Source of the DNA: Reddybacter sp041622675
GTDB lineage: Bacteria > Pseudomonadota > Gammaproteobacteria > Pseudomonadales > Porticoccaceae
Reading direction: 5' to 3'
Length of the DNA stretch: 19,753 bases
NCBI GenBank assembly: GCA_041622675.1
Contig: JBFJYH010000046.1
Coordinates: 1 to 19,753, forward strand
A program made the position numbers and the translations under genes. Below, piece after piece: positions 1 through 7,992 of this stretch. The first letter of the stretch is position 1, and the number at the start of each line of letters is the position of its first letter. The notes below the pieces were generated by a model. It was not told the origin of the DNA. It searched no databases and worked only from the letters and a program-made list of their open reading frames with translations.

Positions 1-58
1 ATACTGCGTAGCGAACCCGTTGAACCTGAACCGTCTAGTACCGGCGTAGGAAAGAGCA
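1..58 (+). promoter_or_regulatory. TPP (THI-box) riboswitch, 3' half, cut by window start
   Basis: The bases at 15-53 match the conserved 3' half of the thiamine pyrophosphate aptamer. ACCCGTTGAACCTGA (15-29) is the THI-box core. CCG (31-33) can pair with CGG (42-44) across a short loop, and GGCGTAGGAAAG (43-54) is the usual closing segment. The 5' half, with the CTGAGA block, lies before the window. The position directly upstream of thiC is the standard one for this riboswitch. It is expected to repress the operon when TPP is abundant. Confidence 0.93.
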
Positions 59-61
59 ATG

Positions 62-107
62 TTTTTAGTGCCATCATCAGTGTTATTTTCTATAGCACCA
101 TTAAAAA
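62..107 (+). other. Imperfect leader hairpin between riboswitch and thiC
   Basis: TTTTTAGTGC (62-71) pairs with GCAC (95-98) and TAAAAA (102-107), leaving a 3-base CAT bulge on the 3' side and a 23-base loop. It lies between the aptamer and the thiC start, so it may be part of the expression platform. No T-run follows it, so it does not look like an intrinsic terminator. It is AT-rich and could be chance. Confidence 0.3.
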
Positions 108-126
108 TACCCTGCCTTATGCAGCT

Positions 127-159
127 CTCCGCCCGGCCCTTTCAAAATAAGCCACGGAG
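127..159 (+). promoter_or_regulatory. Hairpin sequestering the thiC Shine-Dalgarno
   Basis: CTCCG (127-131) is exactly complementary to CGGAG (155-159), which contains the thiC ribosome binding site (GGAG 156-159, 5 bases before the ATG). GGC (135-137) can also pair with GCC (151-153), leaving a 13-base loop. This is the layout expected of a translational expression platform: with TPP bound the ribosome site is hidden. The switch itself is inferred; the pairing is visible. Confidence 0.55.
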
Positions 160-164
160 TCAAT

Positions 165-2015
165 ATGTCAGAGCAAAATTCAAAAACCACGAACCAACCT
201 GAGACGAGCCAACGACAAAACATTACCCAGGATCCACTACCGGCCAGTAAAAAGATTTATACCACCTCCACGAATTTTACCGATGTGCAAGTGCCTATGC
301 GCCAAGTCACACTGACCACGGGCGAACAGGTTCATCTTTACGACACCTCCGGCCCCTATACCGATGTTGATGTAGATGTAAATATTCACCGTGGTCTGCC
401 CGATGTGCGCTCATCGTGGATCGAGCGTCGCGGCGATATCGAAACTTACACCGGTCGAGAAACAAAGCCCGCCGACAACGGCGTTAGCGATGCCGACCAG
501 TCGACACGCTACTACAACCCCGAGCTGCAACGCACCCCGCGACGTGCCGTGAGCGGCGCCAATGTGACCCAGCTCCACTACGCCAGAAAGGGCATTATCA
601 CAGAGGAAATGGAGTACATCGCGATTCGAGAGAACGAACTGCGCGGCGCACTAGCCAATGAATTTAATACCCCCGAGCGCGTCGCACGTCTCAAGGGCAA
701 CAGCATGGGCGCGGGTTTCACTGATACGGTCACGGCGGAATTTGTGCGCAGCGAAGTCGCTGCCGGACGGGCGATTATTCCCGCCAATATCAATCACCCT
801 GAATTGGAGCCGATGATTATTGGCCGCAATTTTCTGGTCAAGGTCAATGCCAATATTGGCAACTCGGCACTCAGTTCTGGCATCGACGAAGAGGTCGAAA
901 AACTGGTGTGGTCGATTCGCTGGGGCGGTGACACGGTGATGGATCTCTCGACCGGTAAGCATATTCACTCCACCCGTGACCATATCCTGCGCAATTCGCC
1001 CGTTCCCATCGGCACCGTACCGATTTATCAGGCGCTGGAAAAAGTGGGCGGCGTCGCGGAGGATCTCAACTGGGAGGTCTTTCGCGATACGCTTATTGAG
1101 CAGGCCGAACAGGGCGTCGACTACTTCACTATTCATGCCGGTGTGCTGCTGCGCTATGTACCTATGACAGTGAATCGCCTCACAGGTATCGTTTCCCGTG
1201 GTGGCTCCATTATGGCCAAGTGGTGTATCGCCCATCACCAGGAGAACTTCCTCTACACCCACTTCGAAGACATCTGTGAAATCATGAAGGCCTACGACGT
1301 CAGCTTTTCGCTGGGTGATGGCCTGCGCCCCGGCTCACTTGCCGACGCCAATGACGAGGCACAGTTTGCGGAATTAAAAACCCTCGGCGAGCTCACCAAA
1401 ATCGCCTGGCGCCACGATATTCAAACCATGATTGAAGGCCCCGGTCATGTGCCCATGCACATGATTCAAGAGAACATGGATCTGCAACTCGAGCACTGCG
1501 ACGAGGCCCCTTTCTACACCCTCGGTCCATTGACCACCGACATCGCCCCCGGTCACGACCACATCACCAGTGGAATTGGCGCTGCCATGATAGGCTGGTT
1601 CGGTTGTGCCATGCTCTGCTATGTCACCCCTAAAGAACACCTCGGCCTGCCCAACCGTGACGATGTGAAACAGGGCTTGATCGCCTATAAAATTGCCGCC
1701 CATGCGGCGGATGTCGCCAAGGGTCACCCCCATGCCCGCCACCGCGATGACTTGTTATCAAAAGCGCGCTTTGACTTCCGCTGGGAGGATCAATTCAACC
1801 TGGGTCTCGACCCCGATACCGCCCGCGACTATCACGATGAAACACTCCCCAAAGACTCTGCCAAGGTCGCTCACTTTTGCTCCATGTGCGGCCCCAAATT
1901 TTGCTCCATGAAAATCACCCAGGATGTCCGCGATTACGTGGCTCAGGGTATGGATGAAAAATCTACCGAGTTTAAGGATCAGGGTAGCGAAATTTATATT
2001 GAGAACATCGGTTAA
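165..2015 (+). CDS. thiC: Phosphomethylpyrimidine synthase ThiC
   Basis: ThiC is a cytosolic radical SAM enzyme that rearranges 5-aminoimidazole ribotide into hydroxymethylpyrimidine phosphate (HMP-P), the first pyrimidine step of thiamine synthesis. The 616 residues are close to the family's usual length (about 630 in E. coli). The C-terminal cluster motif C-x2-C-x4-C is present at C572, C575 and C580 and would bind the [4Fe-4S] cluster. The N-terminal ThiC-associated region and the conserved core are intact, including the GGDTVMDLSTG, EGPGHVPMH and LGPLTTDIAPGHDH blocks. The ATG has a GGAG 5 bases upstream. It is the first gene of the operon, under the TPP riboswitch, and ends 14 bases before thiO. 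Family assignment is secure. Confidence 0.99.
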   Translation: MSEQNSKTTNQPETSQRQNITQDPLPASKKIYTTSTNFTDVQVPMRQVTLTTGEQVHLYDTSGPYTDVDVDVNIHRGLPDVRSSWIERRGDIETYTGRETKPADNGVSDADQSTRYYNPELQRTPRRAVSGANVTQLHYARKGIITEEMEYIAIRENELRGALANEFNTPERVARLKGNSMGAGFTDTVTAEFVRSEVAAGRAIIPANINHPELEPMIIGRNFLVKVNANIGNSALSSGIDEEVEKLVWSIRWGGDTVMDLSTGKHIHSTRDHILRNSPVPIGTVPIYQALEKVGGVAEDLNWEVFRDTLIEQAEQGVDYFTIHAGVLLRYVPMTVNRLTGIVSRGGSIMAKWCIAHHQENFLYTHFEDICEIMKAYDVSFSLGDGLRPGSLADANDEAQFAELKTLGELTKIAWRHDIQTMIEGPGHVPMHMIQENMDLQLEHCDEAPFYTLGPLTTDIAPGHDHITSGIGAAMIGWFGCAMLCYVTPKEHLGLPNRDDVKQGLIAYKIAAHAADVAKGHPHARHRDDLLSKARFDFRWEDQFNLGLDPDTARDYHDETLPKDSAKVAHFCSMCGPKFCSMKITQDVRDYVAQGMDEKSTEFKDQGSEIYIENIG

Positions 2016-2029
2016 AGCACACAGCCACA

Positions 2030-3037
2030 ATGAAGATTGAAATTATCGGCAGCGGCGTGAGCGGCCTGTGTTGCGCTCATGCCTTTGTCGAACGCGACTG
2101 CGAAGTCAACATTATTGCCGCCAGTGACGCCCTCGATAGCACCTGCTGCTCCTGGTGGGCGGGTGGCATGCTGGCACCGGGCTGCGAGGGTGAAAGTGCC
2201 GAGCCACTGATTTCCACCCTGGCTGCTGAAAGCATGGCTTTCTGGCAAACCGTCGCCCCCGCCTACACCAACGCCGGCACCCTGGTAGTGGCCACTTCTC
2301 GCGACCAGCCCCTGCTTAATAATTTCGCCCGAAATACCGAGGGCTGGCACCGGGTTGAGGGCGAGGAGATACACCAGCTAGAACCCGATCTCGGCGAGCG
2401 TTTTAGCCGCGCTCTTTTTTTTGCCGACGAGGCCCACCTCGATCCACGCCAGACGCTTAGCCACTTAATTGGCACTTTAAAAAAACGCGGGGTTACCTTT
2501 ACACAGCGTCACATTGACGACGGGCCGGGCAATCAGTACAGCAGTGCTGCCGACTGGATCATCGACTGTCGAGGCCTCGGCGCACGGCATGTACTGCCCG
2601 AACTGCGCGGTGTCAAAGGTGAAATGCTGCATCTCCACAGCGACGAAATAAAGCTCACGCGTCCAGTACGCCTTTTGCACCCGCGCATTCCGCTCTACAT
2701 TGTGCCCCGTGAAAAAGGCCTCTTTATGATTGGCGCAACCATGATAGAGAGCACCGAGCGACATCGTGCCAGTGTGCGGTCAGTGCTTGAACTCCTATCG
2801 GCAGCCTATGCCCTGCACCCGGCCTTTGGTGAGGCCGAAATACTCGAGATTGGCGTCGAGGCTCGCCCAGCCTTCACCGACAACCTGCCGCAATTACGCC
2901 GTCGGGGGAAAACTCTGGCGGTCAATGGCATGTATCGCCACGGTTTTCTCGCCGCCCCCGCCATGGCGCGACGCTGTGTCGAGTTCGCCCTCGACGGCAT
3001 TATTCCCTCAGAGGTAATGAATGAAAATACACCTTAA
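2030..3037 (+). CDS. thiO: Glycine oxidase ThiO (FAD-dependent)
   Basis: ThiO oxidises glycine to iminoglycine (dehydroglycine) with O2, supplying the C-N unit of the thiazole ring. It is the aerobic alternative to ThiH. The 335-residue protein opens with a Rossmann dinucleotide fold (GSGVSG at residues 7-12) for FAD. It has the DAO-family block WWAGGMLAP near residue 45 and the C-terminal GMYRHGFLAAP segment near residue 300, where this family binds flavin and substrate. The start lacks a clear Shine-Dalgarno, so translation probably depends on coupling to thiC, 14 bases upstream. Its 3' end overlaps thiS by 17 bases. Having ThiO rather than ThiH implies an aerobic lifestyle. Confidence 0.95.
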   Translation: MKIEIIGSGVSGLCCAHAFVERDCEVNIIAASDALDSTCCSWWAGGMLAPGCEGESAEPLISTLAAESMAFWQTVAPAYTNAGTLVVATSRDQPLLNNFARNTEGWHRVEGEEIHQLEPDLGERFSRALFFADEAHLDPRQTLSHLIGTLKKRGVTFTQRHIDDGPGNQYSSAADWIIDCRGLGARHVLPELRGVKGEMLHLHSDEIKLTRPVRLLHPRIPLYIVPREKGLFMIGATMIESTERHRASVRSVLELLSAAYALHPAFGEAEILEIGVEARPAFTDNLPQLRRRGKTLAVNGMYRHGFLAAPAMARRCVEFALDGIIPSEVMNENTP

Positions 3038-3218
3038 CGGCGCAAGCCTCGACACTGAACACAATGACCTCGCCGCTTTGGTTGCCGCACTCGGCCACGA
3101 AGCCGACAAAGTTGCCACTGCTATTGATGGTCTGTTCGTTGCGCGCAGCGCACGGGCGCAAACCCCCTTACGCGAAGGCTGTGCCATCGAAATACTGGCC
3201 CCCATGGAGGGTGGCTGA
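3021..3218 (+). CDS. thiS: Sulfur carrier protein ThiS
   Basis: This is a 65-residue ubiquitin-fold sulfur carrier. Its C-terminal Gly-Gly (…APMEGG) is adenylated by ThiF and converted to a thiocarboxylate, which donates sulfur to ThiG. Length and the terminal GG are exactly as expected for ThiS. The ATG has GAGG at 3011-3014 as ribosome site. The gene starts inside thiO, and its TGA stop shares a base with the thiG ATG (TGATG at 3216-3220), which points to translational coupling and matched production of carrier and synthase. Confidence 0.97.
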   Translation: MKIHLNGASLDTEHNDLAALVAALGHEADKVATAIDGLFVARSARAQTPLREGCAIEILAPMEGG

Positions 3219-4060
3219 TGACTCCCGAGAAAGCCGTCCCCAACGAAGCGCTAAATTTGTACGGCAGTAAATTTACTTCACGCTTTTTAATTGGCAGCGC
3301 CCAGTACCCATCGCCAGCTATTTTGCTCGACGCCATTGCCGCCAGTCGGGCGGATATCGTCACCGTCTCTCTGCGCCGCGAAGCGGGTAAAGGCGGGGGT
3401 AAAGGCACTGGTAAAGAAAGTGCAGGGCAGCAATTTTGGTCTCTCATTCAGCAGTCCGGCGCGCGCCTGTTACCCAATACCGCCGGTTGTAAAACCGTCA
3501 AAGAAGCGGTGAATACCGCCCATATGGCGCGGGAGTTATTTGCCACACCCTGGCTGAAGCTCGAAGTGATTGGCGAAGACGACACCTTACAGCCTGACGT
3601 TTTCGGCCTGGTGGAAGCAGCACGCATTCTCTGTGCCGAAGGCTTTCAGGTTTTTCCCTATACAACGGACGACTTGGTGGTGGCCGATAAACTGCTCGCT
3701 GCCGGTTGCGAAGTTTTAATGCCCTGGGGTTCGCCCATTGGCAGTGGTCGCGGCTTGAACAACCCCTTTGCTCTCAAGGCATTACGGGCGCATTTCCCCG
3801 ACACCACACTGATTGTCGATGCCGGCATTGGCTTGCCCTCACAGGCGGCCCAGGCCATGGAGCTGGGCTACGACGCCATCTTACTCAACACCGCCGTCGC
3901 CAAAGCCGGTGACCCCGTGGCCATGGCCAGTGCCTTTGCCCAGGCGATTGAAGCGGGACATACCGCCTTTAACGCCGGAGCCATTGAAGCCCGCGATATG
4001 GCCTGCCCCTCAACGCCGGTACTAGGCAGCCCTTTTTGGCATGGCACTGGGGGAGCATAA
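3218..4060 (+). CDS. thiG: Thiazole synthase ThiG
   Basis: ThiG is a TIM-barrel enzyme that condenses DXP, iminoglycine and ThiS thiocarboxylate into the thiazole phosphate. The substrate forms a Schiff base on a lysine, here probably K114 in the WLKLEVI block. Other family blocks are PNTAGC (86-91), PWGSPIGSGRG, and DAGIGLPSQAAQAMELGYDA with LLNTAVAKAGDP after it. At 280 residues it is longer than E. coli ThiG (256). The extra length includes a Gly/Lys-rich loop at residues 57-70 and a C-terminal extension. The gene overlaps thiS by one base, with GGAGG upstream as ribosome site, and ends just before thiE. Confidence 0.98.
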   Translation: MTPEKAVPNEALNLYGSKFTSRFLIGSAQYPSPAILLDAIAASRADIVTVSLRREAGKGGGKGTGKESAGQQFWSLIQQSGARLLPNTAGCKTVKEAVNTAHMARELFATPWLKLEVIGEDDTLQPDVFGLVEAARILCAEGFQVFPYTTDDLVVADKLLAAGCEVLMPWGSPIGSGRGLNNPFALKALRAHFPDTTLIVDAGIGLPSQAAQAMELGYDAILLNTAVAKAGDPVAMASAFAQAIEAGHTAFNAGAIEARDMACPSTPVLGSPFWHGTGGA

Positions 4061-4061
4061 A

Positions 4062-4700
4062 ATGCCTCATCCACCAGCTCTGCCAACAAAGCCCTCCGCC
4101 AACTGGCTGCACAAATTTTATTTAATTGTCGATAACAGTCAGTGGCTGGAACGCTTTTTGCCCCTCGGTTTAAAGCTGGTGCAATTGCGTATTAAAGATT
4201 TACCCCCCTCAACATTGGCTGCTGAAATTAGCAAGGCCAAAGCGCTCTGCGCCGCCTATGACTGCCAACTGATCATTAATGATTACTGGCAGCTCGCCCT
4301 GGAATTAGGCTGTGACTTTGTTCACCTCGGCCAGGAAGACCTCGCCAGTGCCGACTTGGCAAAAATTCGTCGCGCGGGCCTTAAGCTGGGCGTGAGTACC
4401 CACGACGGTAAAGAGCTGGCCTATGCATTAAACCTTAAACCCGACTACATCGCCCTTGGCCCCGTGTACGCCACACAGTTAAAGAAAATGCCCTGGGCAC
4501 CCCAGGGTTTAGAAAAGCTGGCACGCTGGCGCCAATTAGTCGGCGATACCCCGTTAGTTGCCATCGGGGGCATGAGTGTCGAACGCGCCGCGGGAGCCTA
4601 TTGTGCAGGAGCGGATTCCATTGCCGTAGTCACTGATGTGCTTTGGCACCAAGACCCCGAACAACGCCTGCAAGAGTGGCTTGCTACAGCTGTGCAATAA
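4062..4700 (+). CDS. thiE: Thiamine phosphate synthase ThiE
   Basis: ThiE joins HMP-PP to thiazole phosphate, giving thiamine phosphate and pyrophosphate; it is a cytosolic TIM barrel. The blocks seen are QLRIKD (41-46, binding the diphosphate), NDYWQLALELGCDFVHLGQE (73-92), GVSTHD (110-115), GPVYAT..K (133-141), IGGM (168-171) and GADSIAVVTDV near residue 183. An in-frame ATG at 4041 exists, but the ATG at 4062 is preferred. It has GGAG at 4052-4055 with a 6-base spacing, starts just after the thiG stop, and gives 212 residues, close to E. coli ThiE (211). The final step to TPP (ThiL) must be encoded elsewhere. Confidence 0.97.
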   Translation: MPHPPALPTKPSANWLHKFYLIVDNSQWLERFLPLGLKLVQLRIKDLPPSTLAAEISKAKALCAAYDCQLIINDYWQLALELGCDFVHLGQEDLASADLAKIRRAGLKLGVSTHDGKELAYALNLKPDYIALGPVYATQLKKMPWAPQGLEKLARWRQLVGDTPLVAIGGMSVERAAGAYCAGADSIAVVTDVLWHQDPEQRLQEWLATAVQ

Positions 4701-4761
4701 ATCATAGGCATAAAACGCGGAAATAAAACAGCGGAATTAAACCAGTGATTAAAGCTTTTAC

Positions 4762-4777
4762 AGAGCATAGGGGCTCT
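4762..4777 (+). other. Small hairpin in the thiE-thiF gap
   Basis: AGAGC (4762-4766) and GCTCT (4773-4777) form a 5-bp stem with a 6-base loop in the 108-base gap between thiE and thiF, the only sizeable gap in the operon. No T-run follows, so it is not a typical terminator. It could attenuate or stabilise the transcript, or be chance. Confidence 0.2.
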
Positions 4778-4808
4778 CTCCACAAGGCCGCTAAATAAGA
4801 GGATGTCC

Positions 4809-5786
4809 ATGAGTGAAAATCGCTATGCCCGACAACTCGCCCTACCCGACGTTGGCAGCGCTGGGCAGGCCAAACTCGCCGCCGCGCGCATTGTTATCAT
4901 CGGTGCCGGTGGTCTCGGCGTGCCCGCTCTCACCTACTTGGTAGGTGCCGGCATCGGCCATATACGCCTGGTCGACAAAGACCGTGTGGCTATTCACAAC
5001 CTGCATCGTCAAGTGTTGTTTAGTGAAGCCGATGAAGGGCAGTACAAAGTGGCTGTGGCCGCCCGAAAAATGGCGGCATTAAATAGTGAGGTTGTGGTTG
5101 AAGCCATTAGCGAGCGACTTATTTCCAGCAATTGCCAAGCCCTACTGGAAGACTGCGATTGTGTCATCGACGCCGCCGATAATTTCATCACCACGTATTT
5201 ACTCAGTGATACCTGTCAGCTCTTAAACAAGCCACTCATCTCTGCCTCGGCGGCGGGCATGAAAGGCTATATGGGCGTTTTTTGCCAGCATGCTCCCAGC
5301 TACCGGGCACTGTTTCCCTGCCCCCCTGACCAGGGTTTATCCTGCGCGCGCGACGGCGTGCTCGGCCCCGTCGTTGCCGTACTCGGTGCCCTACAGGCCC
5401 AGGCCGCCATTAAACAACTGCTCACTGAACCCGGCCCCGCAAGGCTATTGAATGTGGACCTTTGGCACCAACACTTTTCCAGTATTGATTTTTCCAATGC
5501 CCCGGAACCTGAAACAACCACCCCCATTGCCGTATTAAACAGCGAAGAGGTAAACCCCCATGACACCCTCATCGACGTGCGCAATGCCGATGAATTACAG
5601 ACACCGCCACTGCCCTACGCCACGCACATTCCTCTATCAGACATTCATCAACGCCTTGCGGAGATACCCCGCGAGCAAAGAGTCGTGCTGTGCTGCATGA
5701 GTGGTCGTCGCGCTAGTAGCGCCGCGCAAATTCTCGCCGACCAGCACTATCCCAACCTGGCTATTTTAAGTCTGGAGCAAGATTGA
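4809..5786 (+). CDS. thiF: ThiF/MoeB-type adenylyltransferase fused to a rhodanese domain
   Basis: This E1-like enzyme adenylates the ThiS C-terminus and helps load sulfur onto it. Residues 1 to about 220 are the ThiF/MoeB/HesA fold: ATP-binding GAGGLG at 32-37, NLHRQVLF with the conserved Arg at 64-71, ADN at 123-125, and SCARDGVLGPVV at 178-189, where C179 matches the ThiF catalytic Cys. Residues about 250-325 are a rhodanese domain with the loop CMSGRR (C296 as likely persulfide Cys), similar in architecture to MOCS3. The zinc motif is missing: SYRA (164-167) replaces the usual CYRC, and the second CxxC is absent. ATG 4809 is preferred over 4803 because AGAGG (4798-4802) is then 6 bases away. 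It could also serve molybdopterin synthesis, but operon position argues for ThiS. Confidence 0.92.
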   Translation: MSENRYARQLALPDVGSAGQAKLAAARIVIIGAGGLGVPALTYLVGAGIGHIRLVDKDRVAIHNLHRQVLFSEADEGQYKVAVAARKMAALNSEVVVEAISERLISSNCQALLEDCDCVIDAADNFITTYLLSDTCQLLNKPLISASAAGMKGYMGVFCQHAPSYRALFPCPPDQGLSCARDGVLGPVVAVLGALQAQAAIKQLLTEPGPARLLNVDLWHQHFSSIDFSNAPEPETTTPIAVLNSEEVNPHDTLIDVRNADELQTPPLPYATHIPLSDIHQRLAEIPREQRVVLCCMSGRRASSAAQILADQHYPNLAILSLEQD

Positions 5787-6670
5787 ACTTAAACGAAAAG
5801 ACAGGGGCCATAGGCACAATTGACACAAACGGCACAAGCCCAATAAAAAATGTCTTAAGCATCGGCGGTTCAGACCCCAGTGGCGGTGCCGGTATTCAGG
5901 CCGATTTAAAAACCTTCGCGGCTAACGGTGTTTATGGCATGGCCGTTATCAGTGCCCTCACCGCGCAAAATACCCGTGGCGTCAAAGCCATTCACTGCCC
6001 CGACCCGGGTTTTGTCGAGGCGCAAATTGACTGTCTCTTCGACGATATTCAGCCCGCAGCGGTAAAAATCGGCATGCTCGCCAACGCCGATATTATTCGC
6101 CGCGTCGCAGCGCGGCTAAAATACTACCGCGCCAGCAATATTGTCGTCGATCCGGTCATGCTGTCCTCCAGCGGCCACCGCCTGCTCAACCCTGACGCAG
6201 TGGAAACATTGGTTCACGAGCTTCTACCCATTGCCAGGCTCTACACCCCCAATTTAGATGAGGGCGCCTGTCTACTCGGCACAAAGCCACCTAACTCACG
6301 ACAAGATATGCTCGTCATGGCTGCACAATTACAGACGCTAGGCCAATGCCCTGTGCTCTTAAAGGGAGGGCATCTACCCGGCAGTGAAAGCCCCGATGTG
6401 CTGGTTGACAAGATGGCAAGCAGCCATTGGTTTTCCAGCCGTCGCATTGAGACGCCGAATAAACACGGTACCGGCTGCACGCTTTCCGCCGCCATTGCCG
6501 CTAATTTGGCCTGTAATAATGCTGATTTGGTAGATGCTATAGAAAGATCGAAAAACTATTTAACACTGACCCTACTAGGCGCCAGAGAACTCAGCGTTGG
6601 TACAGGCTCAGGGCCACTACACCATTTTATTGATTTATGGCCCAACGGAACGGACTCCCCGAAAACATAG
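5783..6670 (+). CDS. thiD: Hydroxymethylpyrimidine (phosphate) kinase ThiD
   Basis: ThiD phosphorylates HMP and HMP-P to HMP-PP, the pyrimidine substrate of ThiE. It is a ribokinase-fold enzyme. GGSDPSGGAGIQADLKTF (28-45) binds the pyrimidine, VVDPVM (121-126) and LLKGGH (192-197) are core strands, and KHGTGCTLSAAIAA (227-240) is the anion hole with the catalytic Cys. The start is a TTG that overlaps the thiF TGA (TTGA at 5783-5786), with GGAG at 5774-5777. No in-frame ATG lies before the conserved core. It is 295 residues against 266 in E. coli; about 20 extra residues precede the fold. This is the last gene of the operon. Confidence 0.95.
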   Translation: MNLNEKTGAIGTIDTNGTSPIKNVLSIGGSDPSGGAGIQADLKTFAANGVYGMAVISALTAQNTRGVKAIHCPDPGFVEAQIDCLFDDIQPAAVKIGMLANADIIRRVAARLKYYRASNIVVDPVMLSSSGHRLLNPDAVETLVHELLPIARLYTPNLDEGACLLGTKPPNSRQDMLVMAAQLQTLGQCPVLLKGGHLPGSESPDVLVDKMASSHWFSSRRIETPNKHGTGCTLSAAIAANLACNNADLVDAIERSKNYLTLTLLGARELSVGTGSGPLHHFIDLWPNGTDSPKT

Positions 6671-6738
6671 ACGTAACAGGTGGCGACCCAAGAATTAATC
6701 TATTTCTTTACTAACCTTCTAAACCCACCCGAGTTATG

Positions 6739-6750
6739 TCAATATATTGA
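6739..6750. repeat. 12-bp perfect palindrome upstream of the alpha/beta hydrolase
   Basis: TCAATATATTGA is a perfect inverted repeat in the 104-base gap after thiD, 24 bases before the next start codon. It could be an operator for a dimeric repressor or simply AT-rich promoter DNA. No intrinsic terminator with a T-run is visible after thiD in this gap. Confidence 0.3.
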
Positions 6751-6774
6751 TATTAAGCAAGCAGAGCCAAAATA

Positions 6775-7992
6775 ATGAAACTATCTTCTTTTCTGCCACA
6801 GCCAAGGGAATTACCTGCAAGGAAAATTCCAAAATGCATTCCCGGCTCCACATTCATTAAAGATTTCCTTGACTGGCCCGACGAATTCCCCAAACCCAAA
6901 ATCTCACTGCGTTCAGCGGCCATGATTGGGGTCGATGAAACCTTAATGGTCGGACTTGGTATGGCCTCGCGCTTACGCTTCCCCACCCCAGGGTTCCGCC
7001 AGCGCTGTGCTGACGAAATGAAAGATACACTTGGTTTTTTTGAGGACAAAGGCTGGCTGGAAAACCCCAGGGGCTATCATCAAGCGCCACCTAAACTCAA
7101 TAAAACCCAGTTCAAGAAAGAAACATCACTCGGTGTCGATTACGAGCACATGACCTTTGAGAGTGGCTATGTTCCCCATATGGGCGAGGCTGGCCGCAAT
7201 CGGTGGCTCAGCTACACGCCCAATCACACTGCACACTGCTGGGTACTTCGCCATTCGGGACCAGCAAGACCCTGGTTAATTAACATACATGGTTATCGCA
7301 TGGGTATGCCGTGTATGGACTTACCTTGCTTCCATGCCGGAGCTCTACATGAAAGTAAGGGCCTTAATATTCTCCAATACGTGCTGCCATTACATGGCCC
7401 GCGAAAAATAGGCCCGACCAGTGGCGACGGCGTGTTGTCTCCTGGCTATGTCAATCTCATCCATACACAAGCACAGGCGATGTTCGAATTGAGACGCATT
7501 ATTACTTGGTTGAAAAAGGAGCAAGAAGCGCAAGAAGTGGGCGTTCACGGTATTTCCCTCGGGGGGTATACCACCGCTTTATTATCTGGCCTCCAAGGTG
7601 GCCTTGCCTGTGCTATCGCTGGGGTACCTGCGGTCAACCTGGTACGCGCAGCAAGACGACTCGGACAGCGCAACCTCCTTTACTTTATGGATAATATTGG
7701 TATGCCGTGGGATGACATTGAAAAAATGACTCAAGTCATTTCTCCAACCGCTTTAAAGCCGAAAATAGCCTTAAAAAAGCGTTATATCTACGCAGGATTA
7801 TTCGATAGGTTGGCTCGCCCTGGAGATCCGTTAGGCCTGTGGCGGCATTGGGGGCAGCCTAAAATTGAGTGGTACCACGGTAACCATATCAGTTTTCCTT
7901 GGGAGAAAAGAGTTAATCGCTTTATTGATGCCGCCCTCAATGAATCTTTTACCGGTTTAACTCCCCTAGTAACTAGTAGTGAGGAAGGCTAA
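6775..7992 (+). CDS. Alpha/beta-hydrolase of unknown substrate
   Basis: This 405-residue protein has a full alpha/beta-hydrolase signature. There is an oxyanion HG in LINIHGYRMG near residue 175, and the nucleophile elbow GISLGG (259-264, Ser261). The acid is likely D344 in YAGLFDR, and H371 in GNHISFPW is the likely base. It resembles the ABHD18-like esterase/lipase group, but I do not recognise a characterised close relative. There is no signal peptide, so it should be cytosolic. The start has only a weak GAG-type ribosome site. It lies between the thiamine operon and the large PhaC-like fusion, on the same strand, 188 bases upstream of the latter. Context suggests action on a lipid or polyester, which is inference. 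Confidence 0.8.
   Translation: MKLSSFLPQPRELPARKIPKCIPGSTFIKDFLDWPDEFPKPKISLRSAAMIGVDETLMVGLGMASRLRFPTPGFRQRCADEMKDTLGFFEDKGWLENPRGYHQAPPKLNKTQFKKETSLGVDYEHMTFESGYVPHMGEAGRNRWLSYTPNHTAHCWVLRHSGPARPWLINIHGYRMGMPCMDLPCFHAGALHESKGLNILQYVLPLHGPRKIGPTSGDGVLSPGYVNLIHTQAQAMFELRRIITWLKKEQEAQEVGVHGISLGGYTTALLSGLQGGLACAIAGVPAVNLVRAARRLGQRNLLYFMDNIGMPWDDIEKMTQVISPTALKPKIALKKRYIYAGLFDRLARPGDPLGLWRHWGQPKIEWYHGNHISFPWEKRVNRFIDAALNESFTGLTPLVTSSEEG

Noticed and set aside
651..1262. 203-residue minus-strand frame within thiC
   Set aside because: It is a shadow of the strongly conserved ThiC coding frame.
4041..4061. Earlier ATG for thiE
   Set aside because: It lies within thiG and lacks a ribosome site; the ATG at 4062 has GGAG at good spacing.
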